DNA from: Amorphochlora amoebiformis
Taxonomy: Eukaryota; Cercozoa; Chlorarachniophyceae
NCBI GenBank assembly: GCA_054601695.1
Contig: BAAHQB010000176.1
Span: 310,001 to 374,000, forward strand
Reading direction: 5' to 3'
Length of the DNA: 64,000 nucleotides
Shown here: positions 1-42,392 of the stretch, in pieces
Layout of the letters: each line of letters begins with the position of its first letter
Position numbering within the stretch: position 1 is the stretch's first letter
Notes under the pieces: generated by a model
Told to the model about the DNA's origin: nothing
Databases searched by the model: none
Seen by the model: only the letters and a program-made list of their open reading frames with translations
Position numbers and translations under genes: made by a program

Positions 1-10136
<10,136 letters not shown>

Positions 10137-10816
10137 TCATAAATTTCAATGTTCTGAGCCAGGTTAAAAGTCTTTCAAAATCTGCAAAGGAGAGTTATGA
10201 TCGAACGTGCGCTCGTTTCAAGGGCCGGATATAAACCGTTACCGTGCCCAGGCATCGGGGTCCGTGTCTACCTCTAGACCCAGTTGAAGGCTAGTTCATA
10301 CTCGGTCACACAGTTAACTAGTTTAAAACTGATCAGGATACTAATATGTCCCTAGGTAATTATAACCGCGCGTGCATCAAATTTATCTCAGCATTAACTA
10401 GATTAATTAGACTTCACTGTGATCTTCTAGATCTTTGTAGGTTACCCCTAGATCCGTGCCTTAGTACTCATGCATGAGACTAGATGTACAATCTGAGACA
10501 CTAGATTTGGAGTAGATACTAGTCAAAACGGTATATATACTATGAGAAGAGTCCAGTAAATACTAGAATACACTGAGATCCATCTCAATATTAATAGCCA
10601 TGCATTAACTAGATTAAATTAATCATAAACTGATGATTGGAGTTTGTTTAATCTAATGAATAACTCAGGAAGACAAAGCAATGCGTGTGCAACATCCCGT
10701 ATTGCAACACACCTCTAATTCCAATCAACTAGCTTCTAGAGCTTGAATGTAAAACAACCTACATTAATTAATCCATTTGCAAACTCGAAGTTGCTGGGTT
10801 GACACTAGGGAGCTAA
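10137..10816. other. Single-copy intergenic spacer, CTAG-rich
   Basis: After the last TA tract this 680-bp stretch contains no recognisable exon. It is rich in ctag and ttaa tetramers (for example at 10270-10600). It separates the 3' ends of the DUF4239-like gene (+) and bL33 (-), which converge here. Confidence 0.6.
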
Positions 10817-11270
10817 TTACTTGGACTTCTTAATCTCCCTATGCACGGTGTGCCGACGTAAGAACTTGTTGTACTTCTTCATCTCTAGTCTCTCGGGGGT
10901 GTTCTTGCGGTTCTAAGGAAAGAAATGTAGATATAAGGTGTGGGCAAAAATGAGTGTACAGTTGATATGTCCAAGTTCTCTCTTTCTCTTTTTCCGTTGA
11001 CAGAGAAGTCCACAATTTTCAAACCACCCGTTCTCAATCGCTCATTCAAATACCACACGTATACACACGCGAAAACACCTTCCATCCCCTTTTTCACGGC
11101 ATGGGTACAATCCTAACCTTGGTGGTCGTGTAGCGCGAGGGCATCTTTCCCTGTTCGCGGGCTTCAGTGCACTCAAGTGTAACCATTAGACGGTCTCCCT
11201 TCTTCGATTTGGCGTTCACACGCACATCACGCGCCTGGTCATAAACCAAAATAAGCCCACGCACATCCAT
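10817..11270 (-). CDS. rpl33: Ribosomal protein bL33, organellar (bacterial/plastid type)
   Basis: Two exons on the minus strand, 11118-11270 and 10817-10912, joined in phase 0 across a 205-bp GT-AG intron, give 82 residues from the ATG at 11270. The core reads [17 protein letters not shown], then [18 protein letters not shown], then [11 protein letters not shown]. This is the bL33 fold throughout: the TLECTE strand, SRYTTTKN turn and HT-H-E-KK tail. bL33 is a large-subunit protein of bacterial, plastid and mitochondrial ribosomes, so the product should be imported into an organelle. The N-terminal ~20 residues preceding the core are too short for a typical plastid leader, so an upstream leader exon may be missing. 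The zinc-binding CxxC pairs of many bL33 proteins are absent. Compartment is inferred, not shown. Confidence 0.88.
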
Positions 11271-11703
11271 GGTCAGTGGTGCATAGCAGTTATGGGGGCG
11301 TGGAGGGAAACCAGAGAGGCAGTGGCGGGGGAAAAGCGAGAGGTAGCCATGGAAGGAGATGATCTGACTATACCCAGGCTGATATCTGTTGTAATGAGTG
11401 GGGAAAAGGGGTGAGGTCTGACAAAGTGGGTGAGTCGTGATTTCCGATCGAAATGAGGTTTTAATCATTACTTTCTGGTGATTGGTCAGTGACGACAAGG
11501 TATCCGATGAGTGCAAGGAGTAGGATATTCGCCGCCATGCTCAGGCGAAGCGACCAGGAGGCCGGGCGGCGGTCATCAAGAGACTGGTAGTGCGCCATAG
11601 CGAAATGGGCCGGAACCGAGAAATTAATGGGAAGTGTGACCAAGGGGGAAGTCACATTTGTGTTGCCGAATTCTTTTCTAAAAGCAGAATTAAAATAGCG
11701 GCA
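11271..11703. promoter_or_regulatory. Divergent intergenic region between bL33 (-) and DHHC (+)
   Basis: The start codons of bL33 (11270) and the DHHC gene (11704) face away from each other across 433 bp of GC-balanced, TA-array-free sequence, so a shared promoter region is likely. No TATA or other core element is clear. The possible microprotein frame at 11461-11598 lies inside it. Confidence 0.45.
11461..11598 (-). CDS. Possible 45-residue single-pass membrane microprotein
   Basis: An intronless frame from the ATG at 11598 encodes 45 residues: a polar N-terminus (MAHYQSLDDRRPASW), one hydrophobic helix (MAANILLLALIGYLVV) and a short acidic tail. It sits between the divergently arranged bL33 and DHHC genes and could also be part of the bL33 leader or of an untranslated region. 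I recognise no family. The case rests only on size, composition and location. Confidence 0.25.
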   Translation of the reverse strand: MAHYQSLDDRRPASWSLRLSMAANILLLALIGYLVVTDQSPESND

Positions 11704-12895
11704 ATGGCGGCAAAGCGGCCACCGCTCCACGAATCAGAGCTGCGGTGGCCATGGTGGGTTACTGGGGATTGCTGCGGACTTGTCTGCGCGTTTATCACAA
11801 ACATACTTCACTTATTCGCCTAGTGAGTGGTCCCCTAACGCTGAGTGTTACGTTTTTCTGAAGGGTTAACACACTAACAAATGATCGAGAATCATCGTAA
11901 AAACCTGTCCACAGCCGTAATGGCCCACTCTGACCAACCTAAACCGACGCAAGAACAACGAGATACGATTGGTTCTCTATGTATGTCAGTTACGTGCAGA
12001 TGAAGTACGTTATTGGCCCTTGGTTCGGCACGACGTCATACGCGGGCATGATGTACACTTTTCTAATGGTACCTCCCTGAATTTTCGATCCATCCCCCAA
12101 AAACCTCTTACAAGGGAAGCATATTCTAGTATGCGAGTGAATATTGTCTTCCCCTTCACAGCCGTCCTGTGTTTAGCAACAGCTGTACTCATGATCTGAG
12201 TTTTTCTTTGTCCAGCTTATGGCGGTGTTGAGCCATAATATCTGCCGCTTCACAAACCCTGGGACAGTCCCTCTGTCTCTCACTCCTCCCAAACCGCTCG
12301 AGGCTAGAGTCCACCGCGATGTAAGACGCAATGAGAGACCTTGGAACCGAGGATTCTAGTTTGAGTGTATGTTCCTCAGTACGTGTGCAAGCGCTCAGGC
12401 GTGATCAAGCCCCCCACGGCCCACTGGTGCGGTGAAGTACAGCGAGTGGTTCTCAAGATGGATCATGTAATCTTCGAGAGATGCATCGACATCGAACCAC
12501 AACACACGCGCATTAGTGCGAACTGCTAACCTCAATCTCTCCTCAGTACTGCCCTTGGGTCAACAACGTCGTTGGGTTATTCACACAGAAGTATTTCCTC
12601 CTCTTTCTTTTCTACACTTTCTTGTGTTGCCTCTTCAGCGCTGTCACCATCGCCTCTCGAGCCTTTGTTTGTTCTCGAAGTAAGCCAATCTTCAAAGTCT
12701 TATTTCTGCGGCACGAATGCCTCACATGCATGCATTTCAGGGACACGCCACCAAATCCCATTCCCCCAGGGCGTGAGCCCCAGCCTGTGCAACCCCGCTC
12801 CTGTGGATGTGATCCTCAGCGTGATGAATTTTGTTGAGGCTGTGCTCTTCGTCTTATTCACAGGTGCCTTTGGCTGCTTTCTGTTAAAGTTTATG

Positions 12896-12965
<70 letters not shown>

Positions 12966-13023
12966 ATGTGTATATATATATATATATATATAGTATTATA
13001 TTATATGTGTATATATATTTATA

Positions 13024-13113
<90 letters not shown>

Positions 13114-13117
13114 ACAG

Positions 13118-13166
<49 letters not shown>

Positions 13167-13767
13167 TTATTGTATATGTACATGTATATATGTATATATA
13201 CATACATGCTATAGGCTGCATGGGTGCGGACCAGTTCGACGCCATTTCCAAGAACACCCCCTACATTGACCGGTACTCCACCAACCCTATCAATCAATAT
13301 CCCATATCACTCATCTCGTTACCCAACACCGAACCACGGAACCTAAGTTGAACCACCGACTTCACCTGTGGGAAGACACACCTGAAGGGTTCGTTGAGGA
13401 CTGGAGGTGTACCATGGTTATTATCTGTTAAGTGTAACCGCATGATGATTTCTTACTTTTTGCGAGCTGCATAAACACCTTTTCGTACCCCAATAGGCTG
13501 CAGGGCAAGCGCGGAAAGACACGGCCCATAGCCGAGAACCTTCGCGACGTGTTTGGAGAGCCCTTCTCCATCCGCTGGTTCCTACCGCTGCCGCCCTCCA
13601 CTCAAGCACGGGCGCAGTTCAACCAGATGTGCTACGACACCATCGACCATTTGGAGCAGAGCTCTGCAGAGTATCAGAACACGCTCAATGGAGGACAACC
13701 AAGTGCTAAGTTAGATGCGAATGGAGGTGCCTGTGTCTCGAAAAATATGTTTTTATACATATGTGCA

Positions 13768-13815
<48 letters not shown>

Positions 13816-13857
13816 AATATATGTATTATATAAATGTATATATATATATATATAGTG

Positions 13858-13907
<50 letters not shown>

Positions 13908-13929
13908 GTATGTGTATATGTGTATAAAA

Positions 13930-13965
<36 letters not shown>

Positions 13966-14060
13966 ATTCTCTCCCCACTAGCCAAGCCAAAGCTTCCTAG
14001 CCCTAAGATATCCCTAACCCTAAGGCTAACCGTTATCCTAAACCTCTTAACCAACCCTAA

Positions 14061-14109
<49 letters not shown>

Positions 14110-14160
14110 CGTATATATATGTATACAAACACGTCTCACATACACACACACACACACACG

Positions 14161-14202
<42 letters not shown>

Positions 14203-14299
14203 TATATATATAATAGTATATATAATATATTAGTATATTATAAAAATAATATATTCAAATATATAATATTATATATATATATATTATTGTAAAAGTGAT

Positions 14300-14356
<57 letters not shown>

Positions 14357-14378
14357 GCACATATGCAGTGAATATGTA

Positions 14379-14419
<41 letters not shown>

Positions 14420-14463
14420 ACATAATGTTATTTAAATATACATGACAATATATATGTATATAT

Positions 14464-14495
<32 letters not shown>

Positions 14496-14512
14496 TTTAT
14501 ACATATTTATAA

Positions 14513-14575
<63 letters not shown>

Positions 14576-14721
14576 GTATATAATATTTGTATTATTTAAT
14601 ATATGAGTATAGGTATACCCTATATATGATTAATAATCTAATGTAATAATATGATACATCTATTTACATACACACATATTGATTGTTGCACCACTTCAGC
14701 GGTTTCATTCATATGGATCAT

Positions 14722-14756
<35 letters not shown>

Positions 14757-14763
14757 ATATATG

Positions 14764-14810
<47 letters not shown>

Positions 14811-14834
14811 TATATATAAATAAAGGAATATACT

Positions 14835-14874
<40 letters not shown>

Positions 14875-14887
14875 TATACACATATAT

Positions 14888-14919
<32 letters not shown>

Positions 14920-15212
14920 TATGTATATATATTATATATATATATATATATATTATATATGTATATATATATATATATATATAATATGTATGTATATATA
15001 TATTTTATATATATACATATATATTTGTGTATTTATCTAAACACCCAGGTTCGAGCATCCTACGCAGGAGGAACGGGTCCGAAGACATGAGGATAAACGG
15101 CTCAGAAGAAATGCGCATGAGAGCTCCGGCAAGACGTGGTTCCTTGGCGGACGTTAACGACAACGTTAACGTAGGGCCGAGATCGTCGCGGTATGGGGAT
15201 CCAGAATACTAG
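11704..15212 (+). CDS. DHHC-family protein S-acyltransferase with DHYC active site
   Basis: Nine exons in consistent phase: 11704-11822, 11990-12068, 12216-12320, 12380-12466, 12547-12679, 12741-12863, 13215-13272, 13497-13726 and 15049-15212, coding for 365 residues. Order: two N-terminal membrane helices ([36 protein letters not shown]), the family signature FTNPGTVP, the Cys-rich domain (residues 102-138), and helices three and four ([33 protein letters not shown]). A TTxE-like NTPYID and a basic C-tail follow. The family acylates cysteines of membrane-associated proteins at the Golgi, ER or plasma membrane. The catalytic motif reads D129-H-Y-C132 instead of DHHC, and zinc-ligand positions are altered: CxxC is C104/S107, and V121, V124 and V138 replace cysteines. 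Alignable length is intact with no frameshift, so it is not an obvious pseudogene. The layout resembles ZDHHC3/7. Confidence 0.93.
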
Positions 15213-15529
15213 TTAGTATATGGCTCGAGGTAGGTATGTGCCAATACCTAACACCAGAGAGATACTTCGGATGTGCACCAGTGATTGGTTAGTTTAGCTC
15301 TTCATCTAGTCCTGAATCTAGCCCTAATAATTTATTTATATTAGTAGATCCGATCGGATTAATATAAACTAGTAATTAGTATCCACCGGATTTGCAGCTG
15401 TTGAACATAACACAGCGTAGACGTTGGCTTGGCAATTTCAACCTCAGTATTTACTTTTTCGCGTGCGTGCTTGTACATGTATATACACCCGACACATGTA
15501 TACATATATAATATATGTTCTCTAGGTTC

Positions 15530-15568
<39 letters not shown>

Positions 15569-15571
15569 GTG

Positions 15572-15638
<67 letters not shown>

Positions 15639-16859
15639 TGCGTACACACACACACACACACACATATACACTATGTATATATATATATGTGTGTATATAT
15701 ATGTATATATACATATATATATATATGTATATAAATATATATGTATATATATGTATATGTATATGTATATATATATGTATATAATATGTATATATCAGTA
15801 TCTACCAGATCTAGTTTATATGCGATATCATGTACAAATAAATCATATTAGTATGTATCTACTAGTGATTCAGTAGTGAAAATCTTGTAAATAATACTAC
15901 AGCTAGTGTTTGTTTCGAACACTAAAGGCACCAACCATATTGACTTCGCTAAACATCACGCCGCGAGTTGCTTATTTTTCACGCCCCGAGATGCTTATTT
16001 TTCTCGACTAACTTATCTTCGAAATACGAATAACAATAACCCAGATAACTAGAATAATGAGACAATGCTCAGTGTACAAATACTTTAACATTACATGCGT
16101 GCGACACTTAACACAACAGTGCGTGTCGTCATGCGTATCTGCATGCGTACTAACCTACGTACGCACCAACATGCGTACTAACCTACGCACGCACCAACAT
16201 GCGTACTACCATGATTACCTACATACGTATCATACTTGACAACATACGCACAAACATGACAACAATGCGTACCTAATACACACCATACGTATGTACCTCC
16301 TAACATACTGATACTCCTTACGTACCTTACGACTACTACATGCTATGTTTCAACAATGATTCCATCCTGTGTTCACATTAGGCTAGCTGGGTCAACTTGG
16401 GTGGGACGGTATTGGATTCAAAATGGTGCAGGATGGATCGGGGGGTCTGCTAGGTTTAGAGGGTACGTACGTAGGGAAGACTCTCACTACTATATTTGTA
16501 TAGCTAATACTGTAATATTCAATATATATATATATATATATATTCTAGATATTCTACTACTAGTACTATATATATCTATATATATGATTTTAAACTTTGG
16601 ATGCCAGTCACTAATGTACACTTTACATAGATCATGAGACTGTACATGTGATATACCCGGATGTAGATATGTATACGATCTAGATATACAATTATCATGA
16701 TACCTAGGATATATCTGTAACATAGCTTTGGTGAGTGGGTCACTATTTCAACATTTAAGATAAATAATTAATCTTTTAGGCCTTGTAACACCATATATTT
16801 AGGCTATACAAGTAAAGGTTACTTTACAAGCTAGCTCTAGCTGGTCTGTTTATAATTAC
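15213..16859. other. Spacer with TA arrays, CTAG-rich DNA and a 16.1-kb minisatellite
   Basis: Positions 15213-15430 and 15790-16060 are single-copy and rich in ctag/ttag. Positions 15530-15800 are TA/CA arrays. At about 16130-16270 a degenerate repeat of catgcgtactaacctacg-like units occurs. Positions 16340-16859 hold no recognisable exon. The spacer separates the convergent 3' ends of the DHHC gene (+) and the receptor-like gene (-). Confidence 0.6.
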
Positions 16860-25405
<8,546 letters not shown>

Positions 25406-25650
25406 CTGGACTCGCTCTAGTCATTCCTCTCACCAATATATCCGATGCGCTGACATCGCCACGTGTCAAGGTTGAAACCGAAAAGATATTTACCGAAATA
25501 TTTATCCAGACGTGATTTTGCATAACGTCACACAAAGCTGGCTTCGGGCCTTCAGCTGGAGCGCAGACAGTTGACGAATGTCGATATTATATGCACGATA
25601 TTGAAGCCAATGATGCGTAGAGTGAGTCCCAAGGTAGAATACTACATCTT

Positions 25651-25718
<68 letters not shown>

Positions 25719-25788
25719 TATATATATATGCACACATATACACACCCATATAGATAGTTAGATATACACACATTTATACTGGCCAATA

Positions 25789-25823
<35 letters not shown>

Positions 25824-25836
25824 TAGTATGTATATA

Positions 25837-25907
<71 letters not shown>

Positions 25908-26617
25908 TATATATACATATATATATATATATAAATATATAGTATATATATACTAATGTATATATAAATATGCTTTAGCTTATATATCATCATGATCAGT
26001 ATATATATATATATATCTAGATATATATATATATATATATATTTGTATATATATATGATATTTTGAAAGAGTGTTGAGATTCTTGAGGTAAGGTTGCTCA
26101 TTTTGTTTCTAGTGTTTTAATTGCTTCATACTCATTATCTAGATTATACAAAGCTTTCAAAGCGTAGTATACGAGTGATACTAATATACTTGCACTAGTT
26201 ACAATAGATATCTGTCTAGAGTCTAGACTACGTGTAAGTACTAGTATAATTAAGTGCAGTGCTGTGATTAAGTATAAAGTTTAAACGTATTGATGGTCGC
26301 TGCTATCGGAATGCATTGATCTAAGTTGATCATCATCACATGCAGACTGATTCTACTAGTTCTAGTAGATGCAAATCAGACAATCAGACAATGTACTTCT
26401 TGGGATCGGCAGCTGCGGCTCTTAAGAGCGACAGGAGAGACTGGAGCTCCTTCAAAAGGGGCTCCTCTTCTTCTGCTGATGACAATAACTCCACTGACTG
26501 GCGATTTGATTCAACCTAAACGTACACATTTGTCTTTCCTCGTATGGATTATGTAGAACTTGTTTTTGTAATACGTATCTTAATACATACATACGTATAC
26601 ATAACACAAACAGGCAC

Positions 26618-26652
<35 letters not shown>

Positions 26653-26662
26653 TATATATTTT

Positions 26663-26734
<72 letters not shown>

Positions 26735-26753
26735 TATATATATATAATATATT

Positions 26754-26841
<88 letters not shown>

Positions 26842-26996
26842 TATGTAAACGACTGATCCATGATATATTAGGCACAAATACATGCATGCAAGTACATAAT
26901 TGCTTTAGCAATTATTCGGGAGTGTGTTCTATTTATGCACACATCGACTTGTATTATGCGCGCACATACTTAATTGGCCGATTGTTCGGGTGTGTG
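25406..26996. other. Spacer between the receptor-like gene and UFL1
   Basis: Positions 25430-25560 contain a minus-strand frame (INISVNIFSVSTLTRGDVS) that may be the missing 5' exon of the receptor-like gene, but its donors are out of phase. Positions 25650-26060 and 26620-26850 are TA arrays. Positions 26100-26580 are single-copy and ctag-rich, without a recognisable exon. Confidence 0.5.
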
Positions 26997-37944
<10,948 letters not shown>

Positions 37945-38158
37945 GCTGAAGGGCGATCGAAGCGCAGCAGGGGCGTTCCCCCCTTGTCAGTGCTGTCACC
38001 CGCTGAGTGCAGTCGCGAAAGGAAAGTTTTATTATTTTGTCGGCCTTTCCCATTCCAAAGCGTTCGGTTGTGGCCGGGCACGTTCTGTCGCCCAAGTCTG
38101 TCGCACATGAAGCACCAGTGGGCTTTTCTTGCGATACGGGGATTTTGAAGGTCTTACG
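37945..38158. promoter_or_regulatory. Probable bidirectional promoter, UFL1 / ATG17-like
   Basis: The start codons of UFL1 (37944, minus) and the ATG17-like gene (38159, plus) are 214 bp apart and divergent. The interval is GC-rich, lacks TA arrays (unlike almost every other spacer here) and has no clear TATA box. That is what a shared CpG-type or Inr-type promoter would look like. Transcription start sites are not visible from sequence. Confidence 0.55.
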
Positions 38159-39708
38159 ATGTCCCACATTGAGTCTCCGTCGTCACCGGACGCGAAATCA
38201 AGAAAGTCGCGTCTCGGTTCAAAGGAAGGTATGATCTCTGTCGCTGCCGTTGCCGATCCTGCTGGGGCCTCCTCTGGTGGTGTTGCTGGTGGTGTTTCTG
38301 GTAGTTCCCCTTCTATGTTCCCTCCTGTTTTAAGTACTGGTGGAGATGCTGCTCGCTTTGGATCTAGTGACATCGCAGGAAGAGTGACTGGTGTCTCTCA
38401 CGTGGCAACTCGCATAGGGTCTCGTGCTGAGTCTCACACGCTGTCTCACATGCACCACATCACTCACGCCCAGAAAATGACGTCTGGGGAGTCTCGTGTG
38501 CCTGGAGGATCTCACGCATCCGCTTCGAATGTCGAACGGGAGGCGCGGGAATCCAAGGGAGGCGCTGTGACATTGGACATATCGGACATCACGAGAGTAG
38601 ATCCGCATGCGGGCACGCACGTGGAGCCGGTTGTGGAACCGCATGTAGATTCTCCCACGGAGATCATGGAGACGACCATAGAAACGGTTATGGAGACAGC
38701 CATGGAGCCCGCCAGGCTCCGACGATTACTCGAACTTAGCCGCAACAAGGTGCGTCTGGTTCGAAATGCTCGGTCCAAACTCAAGCGCATCTTATGGGAG
38801 CTCGACAAGCAGATGGACCTAGCACATGTCCTCGTGAAACGAATTCATCATCACACAAACCGCATCACTTCGATTGCAAACCAGACCTTTCAACCCTACA
38901 ACCGCCGCTCATCTCAATTCTCCTCTCAGTACCCTCGATACCCACGTGGCGATGTAAAATCGACCCGCATCCAACAACTGTCGCAACAAACCCATACAGA
39001 CGATGTCCCAGCCTCAACCCCAGTCCCAATCTCGACTCCGCCCCCCCCCCAGAACAACCACCACCATCAGCGGGATGTACAGAGGCAATATACTGACGAA
39101 AAACACCTCAAGGCCACCTTAACAAAAACTAATAGTTCACAAACAAGTGCCAGCGACAATCTCAGCACAGACACCACCGATAAGAGCAACCCCATTGATA
39201 CCCCCACCAATCCAACTCTCGCTCAGCCCCAACACCAGTCCCAACCCCAGCCCCAACCCCAGCCCCAACCCCAGCCCCTACCAGGGTTAGCCATCTGGCA
39301 AGCGCTGGAATTTCCCCAGTTTTCTGAGCTGCATGACATCTTTAGCGTCCTACAGCAAGAGACTCTGGATCCTTCCCTCTTCCACAACTTCGACCCCGAA
39401 CCCCAAGCTCCGCTGCACGCCGAGCCCGGACCTCTCTCAAACCCCCAATCACAGATAAAGCCCCCATCCCAAGCGCAAATACCATTCCAACGCCATCACC
39501 ATGTCGAACGTCAATCCCAAACCCGCCCTGGTGTAATACTGGATACGTATGATGTGCATGTATCTCACTTTTTCAACCAATGCTATTACGTACATCATGT
39601 TCGTTCATACTAATGCATTAGCATGCATATTATATAATATTTATATAATATGTATATATATATATATATATAATATAATATAATATAATATAATATATAT
39701 ATATATAG

Positions 39709-39753
<45 letters not shown>

Positions 39754-39786
39754 GTGTGTGTGTGTGTGTGTATGTATGTGAATTAA

Positions 39787-39842
<56 letters not shown>

Positions 39843-39977
39843 TTAATATATATATATATGTATTTAATTATGTACATATATATATGTATCTATATATATA
39901 TATATATATATATATACACCTATATATGTATATATATATATATATATAAATTATGTAAAAAGCTGTATGTAAATACA

Positions 39978-40033
<56 letters not shown>

Positions 40034-40039
40034 TATATA

Positions 40040-40079
<40 letters not shown>

Positions 40080-40127
40080 TATATTTGTGTGTTGTATGTG
40101 TGTATAATTAAAACGTACATAATAATG

Positions 40128-40188
<61 letters not shown>

Positions 40189-41844
40189 TATGTGTGAGTA
40201 TGCATATGTAAAAACAAATATCTATTTATGAAAAGAGAAAGAATGTCAATATGTATCATTTATTATATGACAGGGCTACCGCCAGAAGGTCTGTCTTCCG
40301 GCAACGCAAGACCTCCTCCAGCGCAGCGCACATCCAAGTCGTCTCACCCCACGAAACCTCCCATTCCACCCTCGAAACCAAAATCGAACCCGAGCCAGAT
40401 ATCGAATCTCAACACGCAGCGGTCCTCAGCATTTCCATCCCCTGGATCTCCAAAAGCGATACATTCAATTGGCAAAGTCCACCATCGGCCAGAGGGGAAG
40501 GGTGAACGTGTCAGAGAAGAAACAAGGGAGAAGGAGCTGAGCGCCGAGGCAATGGTAGGCGGCGGGGAGTCGGGAGATGGAGAGGGAGGCCCAGGACTTG
40601 AAACAAGAGAGGGAGCGGTTGAGGGAGCAGCAGGTGTCTTGGGTGAAGAAAGGTTTACAGTGCGGACGCTGTACGATTTTGTAGACGCTTTGTCTGTACA
40701 GAGCCTCCAGGCACAAACCATAGGCGAGATGAGCGTGATTAAGACGATGCACTTTGAAGGGCTTGAGTGGTGCAAGGAGGCGGACCACATTCTGGACGGT
40801 TTGGTGCATATGCGAAGCTTGGCGCAGCTGCCTAACACGGACATCAAGAACCTCGACGACACACTCGAACAGCTCACCAAGTCTGTCCGAGAGTCGTACA
40901 TGGGGGAATCGAAGGTGGATCCGAGTGTGGCTTCCAGGGCAGGTTCGAGGGCGAGTTCGCGGACTCTGGAGACCATGGAGGTTTCAATGGGAATATCGTC
41001 AGGTTTGGCATCCTCTCGAATGGAGGTCGGGGCGACATCCATGCGATCGGCACGGATACAAAGCTCGGGAATGCTAATATCACGAACCGCACAGCGTCAT
41101 GGAGAGGCCTACCAACAAGCCCTCGTTTTTTTCGAGAACCTTGAGAGACAGATCCCGGTGCTTTCAAGGCTGGCAGCCGAGGCGCAGACCAGAGCCATCG
41201 TTTTCCGAGAGCGCGCACTGGTCGTCAAAGGCGCGCTCCAGGAGCTCCGGAATCTCGTTGTGTGGTACAGGCAGTTCCACAAGGCCTACGGGGCGATGTT
41301 GTTGGAGATCGACCGACGGTACCTATGCTTTCGTGATCAAGAATCTTTTGCCTCTTCGCGCCTTATTTGCAACTCCGATGTAACTTTTGTGTGTGCTGCT
41401 GTATTTGTTGTTTTTCAGGCATGCCCAGATGGCAGCTAACGAGCGCATGGTCTGTGAGTTTCAGGCGAAGCTGGATAAAACGGCCAAAGAAGAGGCGAAG
41501 GCACGGGATACTTTCACGAGAAACTTTGGTACTTTACCTATGTGCGTAAACCACCTACATATCTATATCAAGCTAGCGCGTAATGTGTAAAAAGATACGT
41601 AGATACATATAATTATCCGTCATATTATATATATATATATAACGTATAATATATATATATATATATATATGTGCAATAACACTTTAAGTTTTACCTATGT
41701 GTATTATGAATGTATATCTATCCGTCATATTATATATATATATATATATATAACGTATAATATATATATATATGTGCAATAACACTTTAAGTTTTACCTA
41801 TGTGTATTATGAATGTATATCTAACTGCATTTATAGAAAACATA

Positions 41845-41919
<75 letters not shown>

Positions 41920-41943
41920 AATATTATATACAAATACTAAACA

Positions 41944-41984
<41 letters not shown>

Positions 41985-42021
41985 ATATATATATTTATAT
42001 ATATATATATATATATTTTTA

Positions 42022-42067
<46 letters not shown>

Positions 42068-42076
42068 GTATATGTG

Positions 42077-42109
<33 letters not shown>

Positions 42110-42392
42110 CTAAATATAAAAATATTTATATATATACATATTTATGTATACATATACTCCATAGTGCACATGTGCATGAGTGGTGTTCGTTTCGAATTGG
42201 ACGGAAATTTGGAAATTCAATTTTTCAGGCCGATACCTTCCGTCGAGTTTGTGTCCAGCGCTTCACGAGCCCGTGGTGTCATGCAGGGTGGTTCCAGCGG
42301 TTATTAATACAGATCTTCCGCGACGCAACGGAAAACCGAGATCAAGTCTGCAACATGAAGGGAAGCATGGATCAGAATCTCCTATCCACTAG
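38159..42392 (+). CDS. ATG17-domain autophagy scaffold (ATG17/ATG11/FIP200-like)
   Basis: Four exons, 38159-39530, 40274-41318, 41419-41528 and 42229-42392, join in phase to 896 residues. A Ser/Thr/Val-rich N-terminus precedes a predicted helix near residues 184-240 ([14 protein letters not shown] ... [11 protein letters not shown]). A disordered Pro/Gln region follows (12-bp repeats encoding QPQP near 39240). The APG17-like signature starts at about 588 with [10 protein letters not shown]. It continues with helical segments [19 protein letters not shown] and [20 protein letters not shown], and ends [17 protein letters not shown], which corresponds to the family's closing G-x-YLP-x-LxP block. 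The exon junctions rebuild that block exactly. In other eukaryotes this scaffold organises the ATG1/ULK1 complex at autophagosome initiation. About 37 residues follow the domain, so a long FIP200-type coiled coil and Claw domain are absent. Confidence 0.8.
39230..39290 (+). repeat. 12-bp coding repeat (Gln-Pro units)
   Basis: Tandem caaccccagccc units encode alternating Gln-Pro in the disordered middle of the ATG17-like protein. Unit ends are ragged but the reading frame is kept. Confidence 0.85.
41605..41822. repeat. Tandem duplication (~110 bp) inside an ATG17-like intron
   Basis: A segment running from tatccgtcatatta through a TA array and acgtataata to gtgcaataacactttaagtt and ttacctatgtgtattatgaa occurs twice, at about 41608-41715 and 41716-41821. 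The copies differ mainly in TA-array length. Confidence 0.9.
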
